A DNA stretch of 52,402 nucleotides from an uncultured bacterium (GCA_903927265.1 CAIYMF010000270.1:1-52402); one strand, 5' to 3'; shown: positions 1-6,979, numbered from the stretch's first letter. Translations and numbers: made by a program. The notes: generated from the letters alone by a model not told the origin.

Positions 1-243
1 GGCGCCGAAACAGACGCGCTCGCTGCACTGTCACCCGACGCGACCATCGACAACTACTGCATCAGTTGCCACGACTTCAAAGGGCCGTCAACGGCAACCT
101 TGGATCACGTACGCGAGTGGCTTGCGACCAACGTGGGTGAACCCACCAGGCACCCGAGCACTCCTGAGGCACCCTGGGTGGGCTTCTACCTATATGCCAC
201 GAACCGAAGCGTCGCTGGCGATTCCACTCACGGCACTGCGTAG
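1..243 (+). CDS. C-terminal end of a CxxCH-containing protein (partial)
   Basis: An open frame enters the window at base 1 and runs to a TAG stop at 241-243, giving about 80 residues of a C-terminus. It contains one CxxCH motif (C20-I-S-C23-H24), the pattern used for covalent heme c attachment, followed by a short helical stretch with a Trp. This could be the tail of a c-type cytochrome or of a larger exported protein, but the N-terminus and any signal peptide lie outside the window. Its last 54 bases overlap the 3' end of the convergent phosphatase gene, so one of the two tails may be longer than it really is. The heme role is inferred from a five-residue motif only. Confidence 0.45.
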   Translation, partial: GAETDALAALSPDATIDNYCISCHDFKGPSTATLDHVREWLATNVGEPTRHPSTPEAPWVGFYLYATNRSVAGDSTHGTA

Positions 244-810
244 CGCCGCCACCACGGCAGCGTGATCGACGCGCACTTCACCATGCGCATCCGCGATATC
301 GAGATCTAGGCCCGAACCCATTGAGGCAATCCCACGTCCGGCATTCAATTCCGAAACCCACCACAGCAATCGCGCACGCGGGTCTGACGGTGCGGGCGGT
401 GCCGGCGGCACTTCCAGACTCTCCGGTACCGGAGACCCGGCCGCATGCCACTTCGACAGGGCGGCAGCTTCGCGCAGAGTGAAAGTGCGTTTGCGAGCCG
501 AGAGGTCCTTCTCAACCACGGCTGCGCGGTGCGCCTGCTCAGCCGTGAGAATCAGGTCGGCTGCCGCAATATCGGCCGTAGTAAGCCGCTTCGCTGTGTG
601 CTGCAGTGTGCCGACACCGGCTTGCTGCACTGCAAGCCCACATACGGGGTCGCCGTCATTGGCCCACACCCCGCTGGAGTGCACGGCAACCAGCCCCGAG
701 GCCACCTCGCTGGCGAGCGCGCGCTGAAGGAGCGCCGCCGCAGCTGGACTTCGACAGACGTTGGCAGTACACACCACCAACACGGTGAACGGTGCCGAGT
801 CACCACCCAT
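190..810 (-). CDS. low-molecular-weight protein-tyrosine phosphatase
   Basis: A cytoplasmic phosphatase of the LMW-PTP/arsenate reductase fold that removes phosphate from tyrosine, often on polysaccharide-export kinases. The N-terminal P-loop C14-TANVC-R20-S is intact, and the family motif DLILTAEQAHR follows in the middle. The general-acid region near the C-terminus reads DIADAHG, where most relatives have a Pro after the Asp (DP-Y/H-G), so the acid loop is slightly unusual. I chose the ATG at 810 because only a few residues then precede the first beta strand; a TTG at 819 would add three. It is divergent from the membrane metalloprotease-like gene, and no polysaccharide genes are adjacent. 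At 206 aa it is longer than the classic ~150 aa because of a Pro-rich insert near residues 130-145. Confidence 0.85.
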   Translation of the reverse strand: MGGDSAPFTVLVVCTANVCRSPAAAALLQRALASEVASGLVAVHSSGVWANDGDPVCGLAVQQAGVGTLQHTAKRLTTADIAAADLILTAEQAHRAAVVEKDLSARKRTFTLREAAALSKWHAAGSPVPESLEVPPAPPAPSDPRARLLWWVSELNAGRGIASMGSGLDLDIADAHGEVRVDHAAVVAALRSAVSGIASDASVRGI

Positions 811-923
811 GTGGACCAACCCCAGTCCTCTAACTCCAGTTTCATGGTGGCACAGACGACATTAGAGAGTGCGCGCTTTGTAAAGACTCAGCCCGATTAT
901 CTACATGGGAGGGAGTGAAGCAG

Positions 924-1547
924 ATGAATGCTTTCAACCTGCCCATGCGACCAATTCTGTTGGCATTACTGGCACTGCTCATCGTGCTTTATCTCGTCTG
1001 GGCAATTCGCCATGGCGGCATTGATCGACTGACGGCGGTGATTCTGATCGCGTTAACCGGAGTGCTGGTGTGGCAGGGGATGGCTGAGCGCAGTTGGACG
1101 GCCAATCAGGCTCGGCTTTCAGCCGTTGCCACGCAGATTGCCGGCACTCCGGTGAGCGTGCACTGCCAACGATTCAGCGAGACCTACTTCTCAGCCTCGA
1201 GCGCCGAAGGCATCGTGGGAGTCGACGAGAACGGTGCCCCCCAAGGTGAGGCAGACCTTACCTATTCGGCGTGCCGCGACCTCGCCGCCTGGCTGAGCAG
1301 CAACAAGGGCTCCCCCACGCGCGAGCAGATGATCGCCGTGCACGTGCTGACCCATGAGGCGATGCACGTCAGCGGCGTCATGGCCGAAGGCGATGCCGAG
1401 TGCGACGCACTGAGCTTCGACGCTCGCACGGCGCAACTTCTGGGCGCGACACCGAAGGAGGCAACGGCGTTGGCCGCGTACTACCGAACGAAGGTGTATC
1501 CCTCGATGCCTGCCGGGTACCGCACCAACAGTTGCCGCTGGGCGTGA
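924..1547 (+). CDS. two-TM membrane protein with HExxH motif, putative metalloprotease
   Basis: About 207 aa. The N-terminus carries two hydrophobic helices (roughly residues 9-28 and 37-53), leaving a C-terminal domain that is probably extracytoplasmic. That domain holds H144-E-A-M-H148, the zinc-binding HExxH motif of gluzincin/minigluzincin metalloproteases, followed about nine residues later by EGDAEC, which could give the third ligand. Three cysteines (in VHC, SAC and NSC) could form a disulfide. The start at ATG 924 has a GGGAGGG ribosome site nine bases upstream; a GTG at 915 overlaps that site and is less likely. I do not recognise a named family. Protease activity is inferred from the motif only. 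Confidence 0.7.
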   Translation: MNAFNLPMRPILLALLALLIVLYLVWAIRHGGIDRLTAVILIALTGVLVWQGMAERSWTANQARLSAVATQIAGTPVSVHCQRFSETYFSASSAEGIVGVDENGAPQGEADLTYSACRDLAAWLSSNKGSPTREQMIAVHVLTHEAMHVSGVMAEGDAECDALSFDARTAQLLGATPKEATALAAYYRTKVYPSMPAGYRTNSCRWA

Positions 1548-1557
1548 GTTCTTAACG

Positions 1558-1586
1558 TTTACAGGTGTCAGTAGCCTGCGTTAGTC
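1558..1586 (+). promoter_or_regulatory. candidate sigma-70-type promoter of the HTH/RES module
   Basis: TTTACA (1558-1563) and TTAGTC (1581-1586) are separated by exactly 17 bases and lie about 25 bases upstream of the HTH start. The spacer begins with GGTGTCAG, so ACAGGTGT straddles the -35 box. The same octamer recurs in the operator-like palindrome before the XRE gene at 2836. Assignment is by consensus only. Confidence 0.4.
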
Positions 1587-1611
1587 TGGAGCCATCACGT
1601 CGGAGGTGACC

Positions 1612-2223
1612 ATGACCGCAGCAGCACACGCAACCTCTGCGCCCGACCTTGCCACACGACTCGAGCGAGTGGCTGCACTCTTGGGCACTCCCGCCGAGCA
1701 ACTGCTCGACGAGTGGGAGTCGCTGGCGCCACCTGCCGGTTCTCATGCCCCGCAGTCAGTGCTCACGCAGCCCGAGTCGAAGGCGCTCGCGCGGGCTGGT
1801 GTGCGCGTTGCGCCCGTTCCACAGTTCAGCGAGCGCGCGTCAACCAGCACGCTCGAGCAGGTGCTGCAGATGCAGCTCGACGGCTACACCACCAGCGAGG
1901 TCGCGCAGTTACTTCACCTCACCGACGGTCGCATTCGCCAACGCATCGCCAGCGACCAACTCTTCGCAGTCAAAGGCGCGGCCGGCGAATGGCGTGTGCC
2001 TCGCTGGCAGTTTCACGGACGCCACACCATTCCTGGATTACCGCAGGTGCTCGCCGCGATGCCACAGGAATGGCCGCCGATTGCCATTGAGCGCTTCTTG
2101 TCGCAGCCCAGCGACGACCTCATCGTCGACGGCGAGTCCGCGTCACCGATTGAGTGGCTGAGCGAAGGACTCAGCCCCGAACCCGTGGCCGCACTCGCGC
2201 GTCAACTCGACATCGGCCTGTGA
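1612..2223 (+). CDS. helix-turn-helix protein, putative antitoxin of the RES module
   Basis: A 203-aa protein with an Ala/Leu-rich N-terminal half and, at about residues 80-135, a DNA-binding helix-turn-helix segment (GYTTSEVAQLLHLTDGRIRQR, followed by a wing-like GEWRVPRWQF), resembling excisionase/MerR-type HTHs. The start is ATG 1612, five bases after GGAGG; a GTG two codons upstream overlaps that ribosome site. Its stop overlaps the start of the RES-domain gene (GTGA at 2220-2223), so the two are translationally coupled. This antitoxin-first order is typical of type II modules such as mycobacterial MbcA/MbcT, although this protein does not look like MbcA's DUF2384. It probably binds its own promoter and its partner. 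Confidence 0.7.
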   Translation: MTAAAHATSAPDLATRLERVAALLGTPAEQLLDEWESLAPPAGSHAPQSVLTQPESKALARAGVRVAPVPQFSERASTSTLEQVLQMQLDGYTTSEVAQLLHLTDGRIRQRIASDQLFAVKGAAGEWRVPRWQFHGRHTIPGLPQVLAAMPQEWPPIAIERFLSQPSDDLIVDGESASPIEWLSEGLSPEPVAALARQLDIGL

Positions 2224-2813
2224 CGCCGCGCACCACGCTGCCCGCTGGCAGTTTGCTGGCACGCATTCACTTCACGACTGGGCCGCACCCTGCCGCGTGG
2301 AACACCTGGCGCATTCACGGCCCGCTCGCGATCGGACGATTCGATCCGCACCCACTTCCAATCACCAACCATCGTGTGCACGGCGTGATCTATGCGTCGC
2401 TTGCCAACGGACAGGTCGATCCGATGACGCATTGCCTAGCCGAGGTATTCCAGCGCGACCGCACCATCGCACTGCATCGCGGCACCCCCACGTTCACACT
2501 GTTCGAGATCTCCCGCGATGTATCGCTCATTGACCTACGTGCGCAGCACGCGAGTTCCAACCCGCGATCGGCGACGCATGAGTGGGCGCGCGACGCGTAT
2601 CGCGACACTCCCCCAGCCGACGGAGTGCTCTACCCCACGGGTTTGGCCGCGCGACCCGGAGTTGATGCGGCGATGACGTCGGTGTGCCTGTGGAAGCGTC
2701 GACGTTCATGCCTGCCACCGCAGCCGATCTTCAGCCGGCCGTTGGCCGATGCGAGTCTGCGCGGGGCGGTCGAACTCGCGGCAACGCAACTGAACTACCT
2801 CCTACTGGTGTGA
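2220..2813 (+). CDS. RES-domain protein, putative NAD-degrading toxin
   Basis: RES-domain toxins such as MbcT degrade NAD+ by phosphorolysis or hydrolysis. This protein shows the domain layout over its whole 197 aa: the Arg of LARIH near residue 15, WN and GRFDP, VIYASL, the conserved Glu in HCLAEVFQ, then SLIDL, ATHEWARDAY and DGVLYPTG. The position that gives the family its S is usually a Ser in the last motif; here it reads YPTG, so Thr may substitute. The start is GTG 2220, overlapping the HTH stop by four bases; a longer reading from 2154 would run inside the HTH gene. No separate ribosome site is visible, which fits coupling. Confidence 0.75.
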   Translation: MTPRTTLPAGSLLARIHFTTGPHPAAWNTWRIHGPLAIGRFDPHPLPITNHRVHGVIYASLANGQVDPMTHCLAEVFQRDRTIALHRGTPTFTLFEISRDVSLIDLRAQHASSNPRSATHEWARDAYRDTPPADGVLYPTGLAARPGVDAAMTSVCLWKRRRSCLPPQPIFSRPLADASLRGAVELAATQLNYLLLV

Positions 2814-2835
2814 CTCACGACAACAATTACCAATA

Positions 2836-2847
2836 CAACAGGTGTTG
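2836..2847. promoter_or_regulatory. operator-like palindrome before the XRE gene
   Basis: CAACA-GG-TGTTG is a dyad with five-base arms, five bases upstream of the XRE start and next to an AT-rich CATATAT that could be a -10 box. The position suits autoregulation by the XRE protein. The core ACAGGTGT also occurs at 1561-1568 before the HTH/RES module. Confidence 0.4.
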
Positions 2848-2852
2848 CATAT

Positions 2853-3455
2853 ATGCTTACATTCATGAATGATGCGGCGGCCCTCCTCCATCAGGCACGA
2901 ACCGATGCCCACATCTCGATTCGAGGTCTCGCCTCGTTAGCAAACGTTTCCGCGTCAACAATCTCGCGCATTGAGTCAGGTCAAATGGATCCGACCATCG
3001 GCATGCTTTCACGACTTCTCGATTCGGCCGGATTGGAGATGCAGCTCACCGCTCGCATTCTCTCGACCCCTCGACTCGCCTCTCTCGCAGACGCGTGGCA
3101 CCCATCGCGACACGGAGATTCCATCGATTGGACTCGCCTGCGCGCCTTTCTCGATTACCTCAACCAGCACCCGGAAGTCACCCGCCCAGCATTACGTCAT
3201 AAACCGCGGGCATCTGGCTCAGAATTGCTCGACAACCTTCTCGCCGGCATCGCCGAAACTCAGTGCGAGGATTTGGGCCTCGAACCCCCAGATTGGACAG
3301 CACATGTCGCACGGATGCGGGAACCATGGCTGACCCCCGGCACGCCACGCATTCAGCAGCAGGCACGCGCCACTACTCCGCCCGCCATCGCAGTTCGCGG
3401 CCTTACTCTGGCGCGCACCAGTCTGTGGAGGGAGAGGGCCACTGTCAGCAACTGA
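2853..3455 (+). CDS. XRE-family HTH antitoxin-like regulator
   Basis: A 200-aa protein with a clear XRE helix-turn-helix at about residues 10-65 (ISIRGLASLANVSASTISRI then ESGQMDPTIGMLSRLL). A C-terminal extension ends in TPPAIAVRGLTLARTSLWR, a tail style seen in XRE antitoxins paired with nucleotidyltransferase toxins. The start could be ATG 2853 or ATG 2865. The upstream DNA is AT-rich compared with its neighbours and holds a dyad that may be its own operator. The expected partner gene directly downstream is broken (3442-3687), so this looks like an antitoxin left behind after toxin loss. Confidence 0.7.
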   Translation: MLTFMNDAAALLHQARTDAHISIRGLASLANVSASTISRIESGQMDPTIGMLSRLLDSAGLEMQLTARILSTPRLASLADAWHPSRHGDSIDWTRLRAFLDYLNQHPEVTRPALRHKPRASGSELLDNLLAGIAETQCEDLGLEPPDWTAHVARMREPWLTPGTPRIQQQARATTPPAIAVRGLTLARTSLWRERATVSN

Positions 3456-3687
3456 CAAACCCTTCCTCGTACTCGGAGCACCGTTCGATCAGGTCTTCTT
3501 GATGAAGTTGTATCGAGCAGGCGCACAGGATTACGAGGACCTAATTAGCCTTTGGCCTCTCAGTGGATTCGCGTCGCCTGAGACTGCCGCACGTATGTTC
3601 TATGACGCATACCCTCACGCACCGGAAGACACGTTTCTCACCGGCATGATTCGAGAAATCGCGGTCAAGGCCGCAGAGCGCCCGTAG
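3442..3687 (+). pseudogene. C-terminal remnant of a nucleotidyltransferase-type toxin
   Basis: In this frame the readable sequence includes KPFLVLGAPFDQVFLMKLYR, then AGAQDYEDLISLWPLSGF, then YDAYPHAPEDTFL. This matches the C-terminal part of DUF6036/AbiEii-like nucleotidyltransferases (the MKL..R..D..D..LW region and AYPHAPED). The N-terminal catalytic half, with its GG(S/A) and DxD signatures, is absent: the frame runs back into the XRE gene without a credible start. A short internal start (TTG 3499/ATG 3502) would make only about 60 residues. I read this as an internal deletion that removed the toxin's catalytic domain. Family assignment is from remembered motifs. Confidence 0.6.
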
Positions 3688-3701
3688 CCGCACCCCTCAT
3701 C

Positions 3702-3707
3702 TACGCT
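3702..3707 (+). promoter_or_regulatory. -10 box of a leaderless promoter for the GNAT gene
   Basis: TACGCT ends exactly six bases before ATG 3714, placing the transcription start at or next to the start codon. No ribosome site is present. The same geometry recurs at many genes in this window. Confidence 0.5.
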
Positions 3708-3713
3708 GCGTTC

Positions 3714-4259
3714 ATGGCTGACGGCGACATTCGACCTGCGACTCCCGACGACGTACCCGAGATCGTGCGCATGATCCGCGAACTCGCGGAATACGAAAAG
3801 GGGCTCGACCAATGTGACGCCACCGAGGAACTGCTGATGAGCGTGCTCTTTGGCGGCGAGGTCGACGGGGTCGCGCCCGCCTCGCATCACGGCCGCGCAG
3901 CGGCGTGGGCGCACGTCGTCGAACACCGCGACGACACCTGCGATCCGCCACGCACCCTCGCCGGCTTCGCGCTGTGGTTTCTCAACACCAGCACCTGGAC
4001 CAGCCGCCACGGCATCTATCTCGAAGACCTCTACGTGCGCCCTGAGTTCCGAGGACACGGCTACGGACAGCGCCTGCTCGCCACCCTCGCGGCCCTCTGT
4101 GTTGAGCACGGCTACGCGCGCCTGGATTGGTGGGTGCTCGACTGGAACACCCCCGCGATCGACTTCTACCTCTCGCAATCGGCAGTCGCCATGGACGAGT
4201 GGACCGTCTTCCGCATCACCGGCGACGCACTTCCCCGACTTGCGGCCCGCGCGACATAG
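3714..4259 (+). CDS. GNAT acetyltransferase, diamine/thialysine acetyltransferase-like
   Basis: A 181-aa single-domain GNAT enzyme that should transfer acetyl from acetyl-CoA to an amine. The sequence follows the spermidine/spermine N1-acetyltransferase (SSAT) pattern: IRPATPDDVPEIVRMIRELAEYEK at the N-terminus, LEDLYVRPEFRGHGYGQRLL (strand 4 and the Q/RxxGxG pyrophosphate loop) near residue 105, then RLDWWVLDWNTPAIDFY and MDEWTVFRI. An acidic, His-containing insert at about residues 50-75 is not usual for SSAT. The substrate, probably a polyamine or a lysine analogue, is inferred. It is likely transcribed alone from the leaderless-type promoter before it. Confidence 0.8.
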   Translation: MADGDIRPATPDDVPEIVRMIRELAEYEKGLDQCDATEELLMSVLFGGEVDGVAPASHHGRAAAWAHVVEHRDDTCDPPRTLAGFALWFLNTSTWTSRHGIYLEDLYVRPEFRGHGYGQRLLATLAALCVEHGYARLDWWVLDWNTPAIDFYLSQSAVAMDEWTVFRITGDALPRLAARAT

Positions 4260-4328
4260 ATTCCCATAGTGGGAATGTGGGAGACTGGCTGTGGATAGCG
4301 CTCACGCCACCGTCCCGAAAGGTGCATC

Positions 4329-4559
4329 GTGTCGTACATGATCGAAACCGACGCCCGCAGCCGAGCGGTCATCACCGGCCATCCCAATCAGAGGTTTCTC
4401 GTGTACGAGAACGCCGACGGGAGTTTGCTTTTGCAGCCCGCCATCGTGGTGAGTGAGGCGCAGCACGAGTACGACACCGACCCTCGCCTGCAGGAACTGC
4501 TCACACGCGCGTCGAAATCGCGCACGGTTCGCCGCACCCGCACTCCTCGCCCGGTCTGA
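4329..4559 (+). CDS. small protein, putative antitoxin of a two-gene module
   Basis: A 76-aa protein starting at GTG 4329 after an AAAGG site. The N-terminal half could form a short beta-rich domain (AVITGHPNQRFLVYENADGS, then LLLQPAIVVSEAQHEY). The C-terminus is a basic, Arg/Thr/Pro-rich tail (SKSRTVRRTRTPRPV) that could bind DNA or a partner. The stop overlaps the next start (TGATG at 4557-4561), so the two are coupled. I do not recognise a family; the antitoxin label rests on size, order, overlap and the RelE-like look of the next gene. Confidence 0.55.
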   Translation: MSYMIETDARSRAVITGHPNQRFLVYENADGSLLLQPAIVVSEAQHEYDTDPRLQELLTRASKSRTVRRTRTPRPV

Positions 4560-4825
4560 TGACCAAGGGCGCGTATTCCCAGATTGCCGACGAGCAACTC
4601 GATGCACTCGAGGCCGGCGACGATGCCGAGTTGTACAACGCCGTACTTGACGCATGCGCGCTGATTTTCGAGTACCCCGAGAAGGCGCAGTCGCTCTCGA
4701 CTGCCATCACCACGGCCGAGGGCATTCGACTTCGACTACCCGTGGCAGGACACCCGCCGTACAAGGTCTTCTGGTCGAGTCAGCTTCCCCGTATCGAGGC
4801 GGTGTTTCCACACCCGAGTCGCTAG
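4559..4825 (+). CDS. small protein, putative RelE/ParE-like toxin
   Basis: An 88-aa protein whose second half has the alternation typical of RelE/ParE-fold toxins: a helix (LYNAVLDACALIFEYPEKAQ) followed by strands ending GIRLRLPVAGHPPYKVFWSS and RIEAVFPHP. In the superfamily this is where the basic catalytic strand and the last H/R-rich strand lie; here a single His and the Arg/Lys residues remain. It is translated from an ATG that overlaps the upstream stop. The toxin role is inferred from architecture, and other small cytosolic proteins remain possible. Confidence 0.5.
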   Translation: MTKGAYSQIADEQLDALEAGDDAELYNAVLDACALIFEYPEKAQSLSTAITTAEGIRLRLPVAGHPPYKVFWSSQLPRIEAVFPHPSR

Positions 4826-4932
4826 CGCGCGCTATCCACGCCCGCGCTCACGGAAGTGATCCAGACTTCCCGTCCCACGGACAACAGGGCCACACCACAG
4901 CCATGGTGCACTGCCTCTGACACCCCGCGCGG

Positions 4933-4938
4933 TAACGT
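4933..4938 (+). promoter_or_regulatory. -10 box of a leaderless promoter for the anti-sigma/sigma pair
   Basis: TAACGT ends six bases before ATG 4945. No SigB/SigF-type promoter (GTTT then GGGTAT) is visible just upstream, so I see no sign of autoregulation. Confidence 0.5.
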
Positions 4939-4944
4939 CGCACC

Positions 4945-5331
4945 ATGAGCACTCCGTTGATCGAATTGCGCGTGCCACCCGACGCTGCGTCAGTGTCGGT
5001 GGTGCGCACGTCGGTGGCATCCCTGGCGTCGCGCCACGACTTCACGCTCGACCGCCTCGAAGACCTGCGCTTGGCGACGAACGAAGCGTGCGCGCTACTG
5101 CTCGACCTCACCAGCGAAGACACCGCGGCCCTCACGGCCATCGTGGTCTCACCTGCCACCGGAACCCTGCGCGTCACCCTGCGCCGCCGCGGTTCCAGTT
5201 CAACGCTGCCCGGCCCTGAGTCATTCGCGTGGATGGTGCTCAACGCATTGGTCGACGACCTCACCGTGCTCGACAGCGACGGCGAAGTACACCTCGTGCT
5301 GACGGCAACGAGCGGAACGGACCTGGCGTGA
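4945..5331 (+). CDS. RsbW-like anti-sigma regulatory protein (HATPase_c_2 fold)
   Basis: A 128-aa protein in the position of an anti-sigma factor, directly before a SigB/SigF-group sigma gene. It shows the N-terminal strand/helix pattern of RsbW/SpoIIAB (IELRVPPDAASVSVVRTSVA, DRLEDLRLATNEACALLL) and a closing LVDDLTVLDSDGEVHLVLT. The canonical N-box is E-A-x-x-N; here NEAC is followed by ALLL, so the metal-coordinating Asn is missing, and a clear glycine-rich ATP lid is not seen. It may bind the sigma factor without kinase activity. Its stop overlaps the sigma start (GTGA), giving coupled translation and near-equal amounts. Confidence 0.75.
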   Translation: MSTPLIELRVPPDAASVSVVRTSVASLASRHDFTLDRLEDLRLATNEACALLLDLTSEDTAALTAIVVSPATGTLRVTLRRRGSSSTLPGPESFAWMVLNALVDDLTVLDSDGEVHLVLTATSGTDLA

Positions 5332-6098
5332 GTTCTGCTGAGGACGCGCTGCTTGCCAAGCGCGAGGGTGAACGGGCGATGCTGCGCGAGTTCGCAGCCA
5401 TGTCCCTTGACGATCCGCGCCGCGCGGCATTGCGCGAACGCATCGTCACCTCGCACTTAGCGCTCGTCGTCGCGATGAGCCAGCGCTTCCGTGATCGCGG
5501 CGAACCACTCGACGACATCATTCAGGTCGGCAACGAAGGACTCATCAAAGCTGTCGACCGATTCGACCCTGATCGTGGAGTGGAGTTCAGCACGTTTGCA
5601 ACTCCGACCATCATCGGCGAGATCAAGAGACACTTCCGCGATCGCTTGTGGGCTGTGCGCGTTCCGCGACGCCTGCAAGAAATGCGCATGCAGGTCAACC
5701 GCGCCACGGAAGAACTCACCAGCACCATTGGCCGGTCACCCACGGTGCGCGAGATTGCTGAACACACAGGCCTCAGCGAAGACGATGTGCTCGACACTCT
5801 TGAGTCATCGCAGGCGTACGCGACGTTGTCACTTGATGGCGGAGACGACGACGAGTCGATGTCGATCGGTAACACCATCGGCGAAGAAGATGCCTCACTC
5901 GAATACGTCGAAGTACGCGAGACCGTGATGCCGCTGCTCAACTCATTGCCCGCGCGCGAACGGCGCATTGTGGTGATGCGTTTCTTCGAGAACAAGACGC
6001 AATCCGAGATCGCCACTGAACTCGGAATCTCGCAGATGCACGTGTCGCGATTGCTTGCGCGCTCACTCGATCAGATGCGCACCACGATGGAGAGTTGA
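5328..6098 (+). CDS. SigB/SigF-group stress sigma factor
   Basis: A 256-aa alternative sigma factor of group 3. Region 2 is clear (LDDIIQVGNEGLIKAVDRFD, then GVEFSTFATPTIIGEIKRHF, then VRVPRRLQE), region 3 follows (GRSPTVREIAEHTGLSEDDV), and region 4 has the -35-binding HTH (TQSEIATELGISQMHVSRLL). This is the SigB/SigF/SigG pattern used for general stress and differentiation. The start is GTG 5328, overlapping the RsbW-like stop by four bases; an upstream reading from 5229 lies inside that gene. Activity is probably held by the coupled upstream protein through partner switching. No RsbV-type antagonist is seen nearby. Confidence 0.92.
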   Translation: MSSAEDALLAKREGERAMLREFAAMSLDDPRRAALRERIVTSHLALVVAMSQRFRDRGEPLDDIIQVGNEGLIKAVDRFDPDRGVEFSTFATPTIIGEIKRHFRDRLWAVRVPRRLQEMRMQVNRATEELTSTIGRSPTVREIAEHTGLSEDDVLDTLESSQAYATLSLDGGDDDESMSIGNTIGEEDASLEYVEVRETVMPLLNSLPARERRIVVMRFFENKTQSEIATELGISQMHVSRLLARSLDQMRTTMES

Positions 6099-6101
6099 GC
6101 G

Positions 6102-6356
6102 CTACTCGACGCGTAGGCCGGCGCGCAGATCGATCACCGATTCAATGCGCCGCAGATCGATCACGTTGTCAGGCATGCGGGGCCGCTCGAGCGAACGCAG
6201 CAGGCCAATCACTTCGAGTTCTTCGGGTGACGGCGAGTGGAATCGCGCCTCTGCGGCCGCGTCACTCTCCTCGAAAAGCACCGGACTGCTCCCCTTCACC
6301 CACACGGCGTAATCAGGCCTGCACCCGGTACGTGGTTTGACAGTAGAGGCGAGCAC
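6102..6356 (-). CDS. hypothetical small acidic protein
   Basis: An open frame of up to 84 codons, convergent with the sigma gene and three bases from its stop. The part that looks most protein-like is the C-terminal two thirds (FEESDAAAEARFHSPSPEEL, then EVIGLLRSLERPRMPDNVID, then LRRIESVIDLRAGLRVE), which is acidic and helical. The start is uncertain: GTG 6356 or an internal GTG near 6312. I do not recognise a family. A 9-bp-spaced direct repeat lies just upstream (6399-6413). The frame could still be a chance one. Confidence 0.45.
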   Translation of the reverse strand: MLASTVKPRTGCRPDYAVWVKGSSPVLFEESDAAAEARFHSPSPEELEVIGLLRSLERPRMPDNVIDLRRIESVIDLRAGLRVE

Positions 6357-6398
6357 TGGGGTGACACAACGCGATTCGCTCTATCGTGGACGAAAAAT

Positions 6399-6413
6399 GT
6401 GACTGATGTGACT
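6399..6413. promoter_or_regulatory. TGTGAC direct repeat, 9-bp period (copy 1)
   Basis: TGTGAC-TGA-TGTGAC. On the other strand it reads GTCACA-TCA-GTCACA, matching the 9-mer direct repeats described for the response regulator MtrA in mycobacteria (GTCACAgcg). It lies between two minus-strand genes, 43 bases upstream of the small acidic protein. The factor is inferred. Confidence 0.4.
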
Positions 6414-6476
6414 CGCTGTATTCAAAGTGGCAAATGAGGTTACGTACCGACGATCTACTTTCACGCGCGGTGAGTT

Positions 6477-6923
6477 TTACTGTGAAAGCTGGCCCGATCC
6501 TCGTTCGGAAATCATCACGAAAGCCGCGGCCACGGCGAGCACGATCACGGCGAAGCCGAGCACCTTGACCCACCCCACATCACCGGTTGCCAAGGTCCAG
6601 GCGCCCACCACGACAAACGCCTGCATCAGGAAGAACGGGGTGCGGGCTGCGGCCTTGCGATTCCACACCGACCACGCCACCAGCGCGGCGAGCGCACCGA
6701 GTACAGCGATGAGCACCACGAGCGCCAGAGGCGCGAGGTCAGTCGATCCGGAGATGCCCTGCGTCGTTCCGCCGAACACTTCGAACACCAGAATCGACAG
6801 CGCGTATCCAATGAGTAGCAACGCTTCGAAGGCGCCGACGATCACCGCGAACGTCAACGCAGCAGTGCGCGGACCGGGCTCGGGAGCCACGCCTTCATCG
6901 TCATCGATCGGCACATCGTTCAC
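6477..6923 (-). CDS. four-TM membrane protein of unknown function
   Basis: A 148-aa protein starting at GTG 6923, with an acidic, Pro-rich N-terminal tail (NDVPIDDDEGVAPEPGPRTA) and then about four hydrophobic helices: LTFAVIVGAFEALLLIGYAL; LALVVLIAVLGALAALVAW; a third around FLMQAFVVVGAWTLAT; and a fourth around VLGFAVIVLAVAAAFVMI. Upstream in-frame sequence to 7160 overlaps the divergent lipid kinase and is not protein-like. No ribosome site is visible; TATCGT lies seven bases before the GTG, so leaderless expression is plausible. It shares a 56-base divergent promoter region with the kinase gene. Function unknown. Confidence 0.7.
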   Translation of the reverse strand: MNDVPIDDDEGVAPEPGPRTAALTFAVIVGAFEALLLIGYALSILVFEVFGGTTQGISGSTDLAPLALVVLIAVLGALAALVAWSVWNRKAAARTPFFLMQAFVVVGAWTLATGDVGWVKVLGFAVIVLAVAAAFVMISERGSGQLSQ

Positions 6924-6967
6924 GCGGGCGACGATAGTCCGCTGCGCAACGGCGATGTGGCCGGGCC

Positions 6968-6973
6968 TACCCT
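6968..6973 (+). promoter_or_regulatory. -10 box of a leaderless promoter for the lipid kinase
   Basis: TACCCT ends six bases before GTG 6980; there is no ribosome site. A mirror-image TATCGT on the other strand serves the divergent membrane-protein gene. Confidence 0.5.
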
Positions 6974-6979
6974 GTAGCG

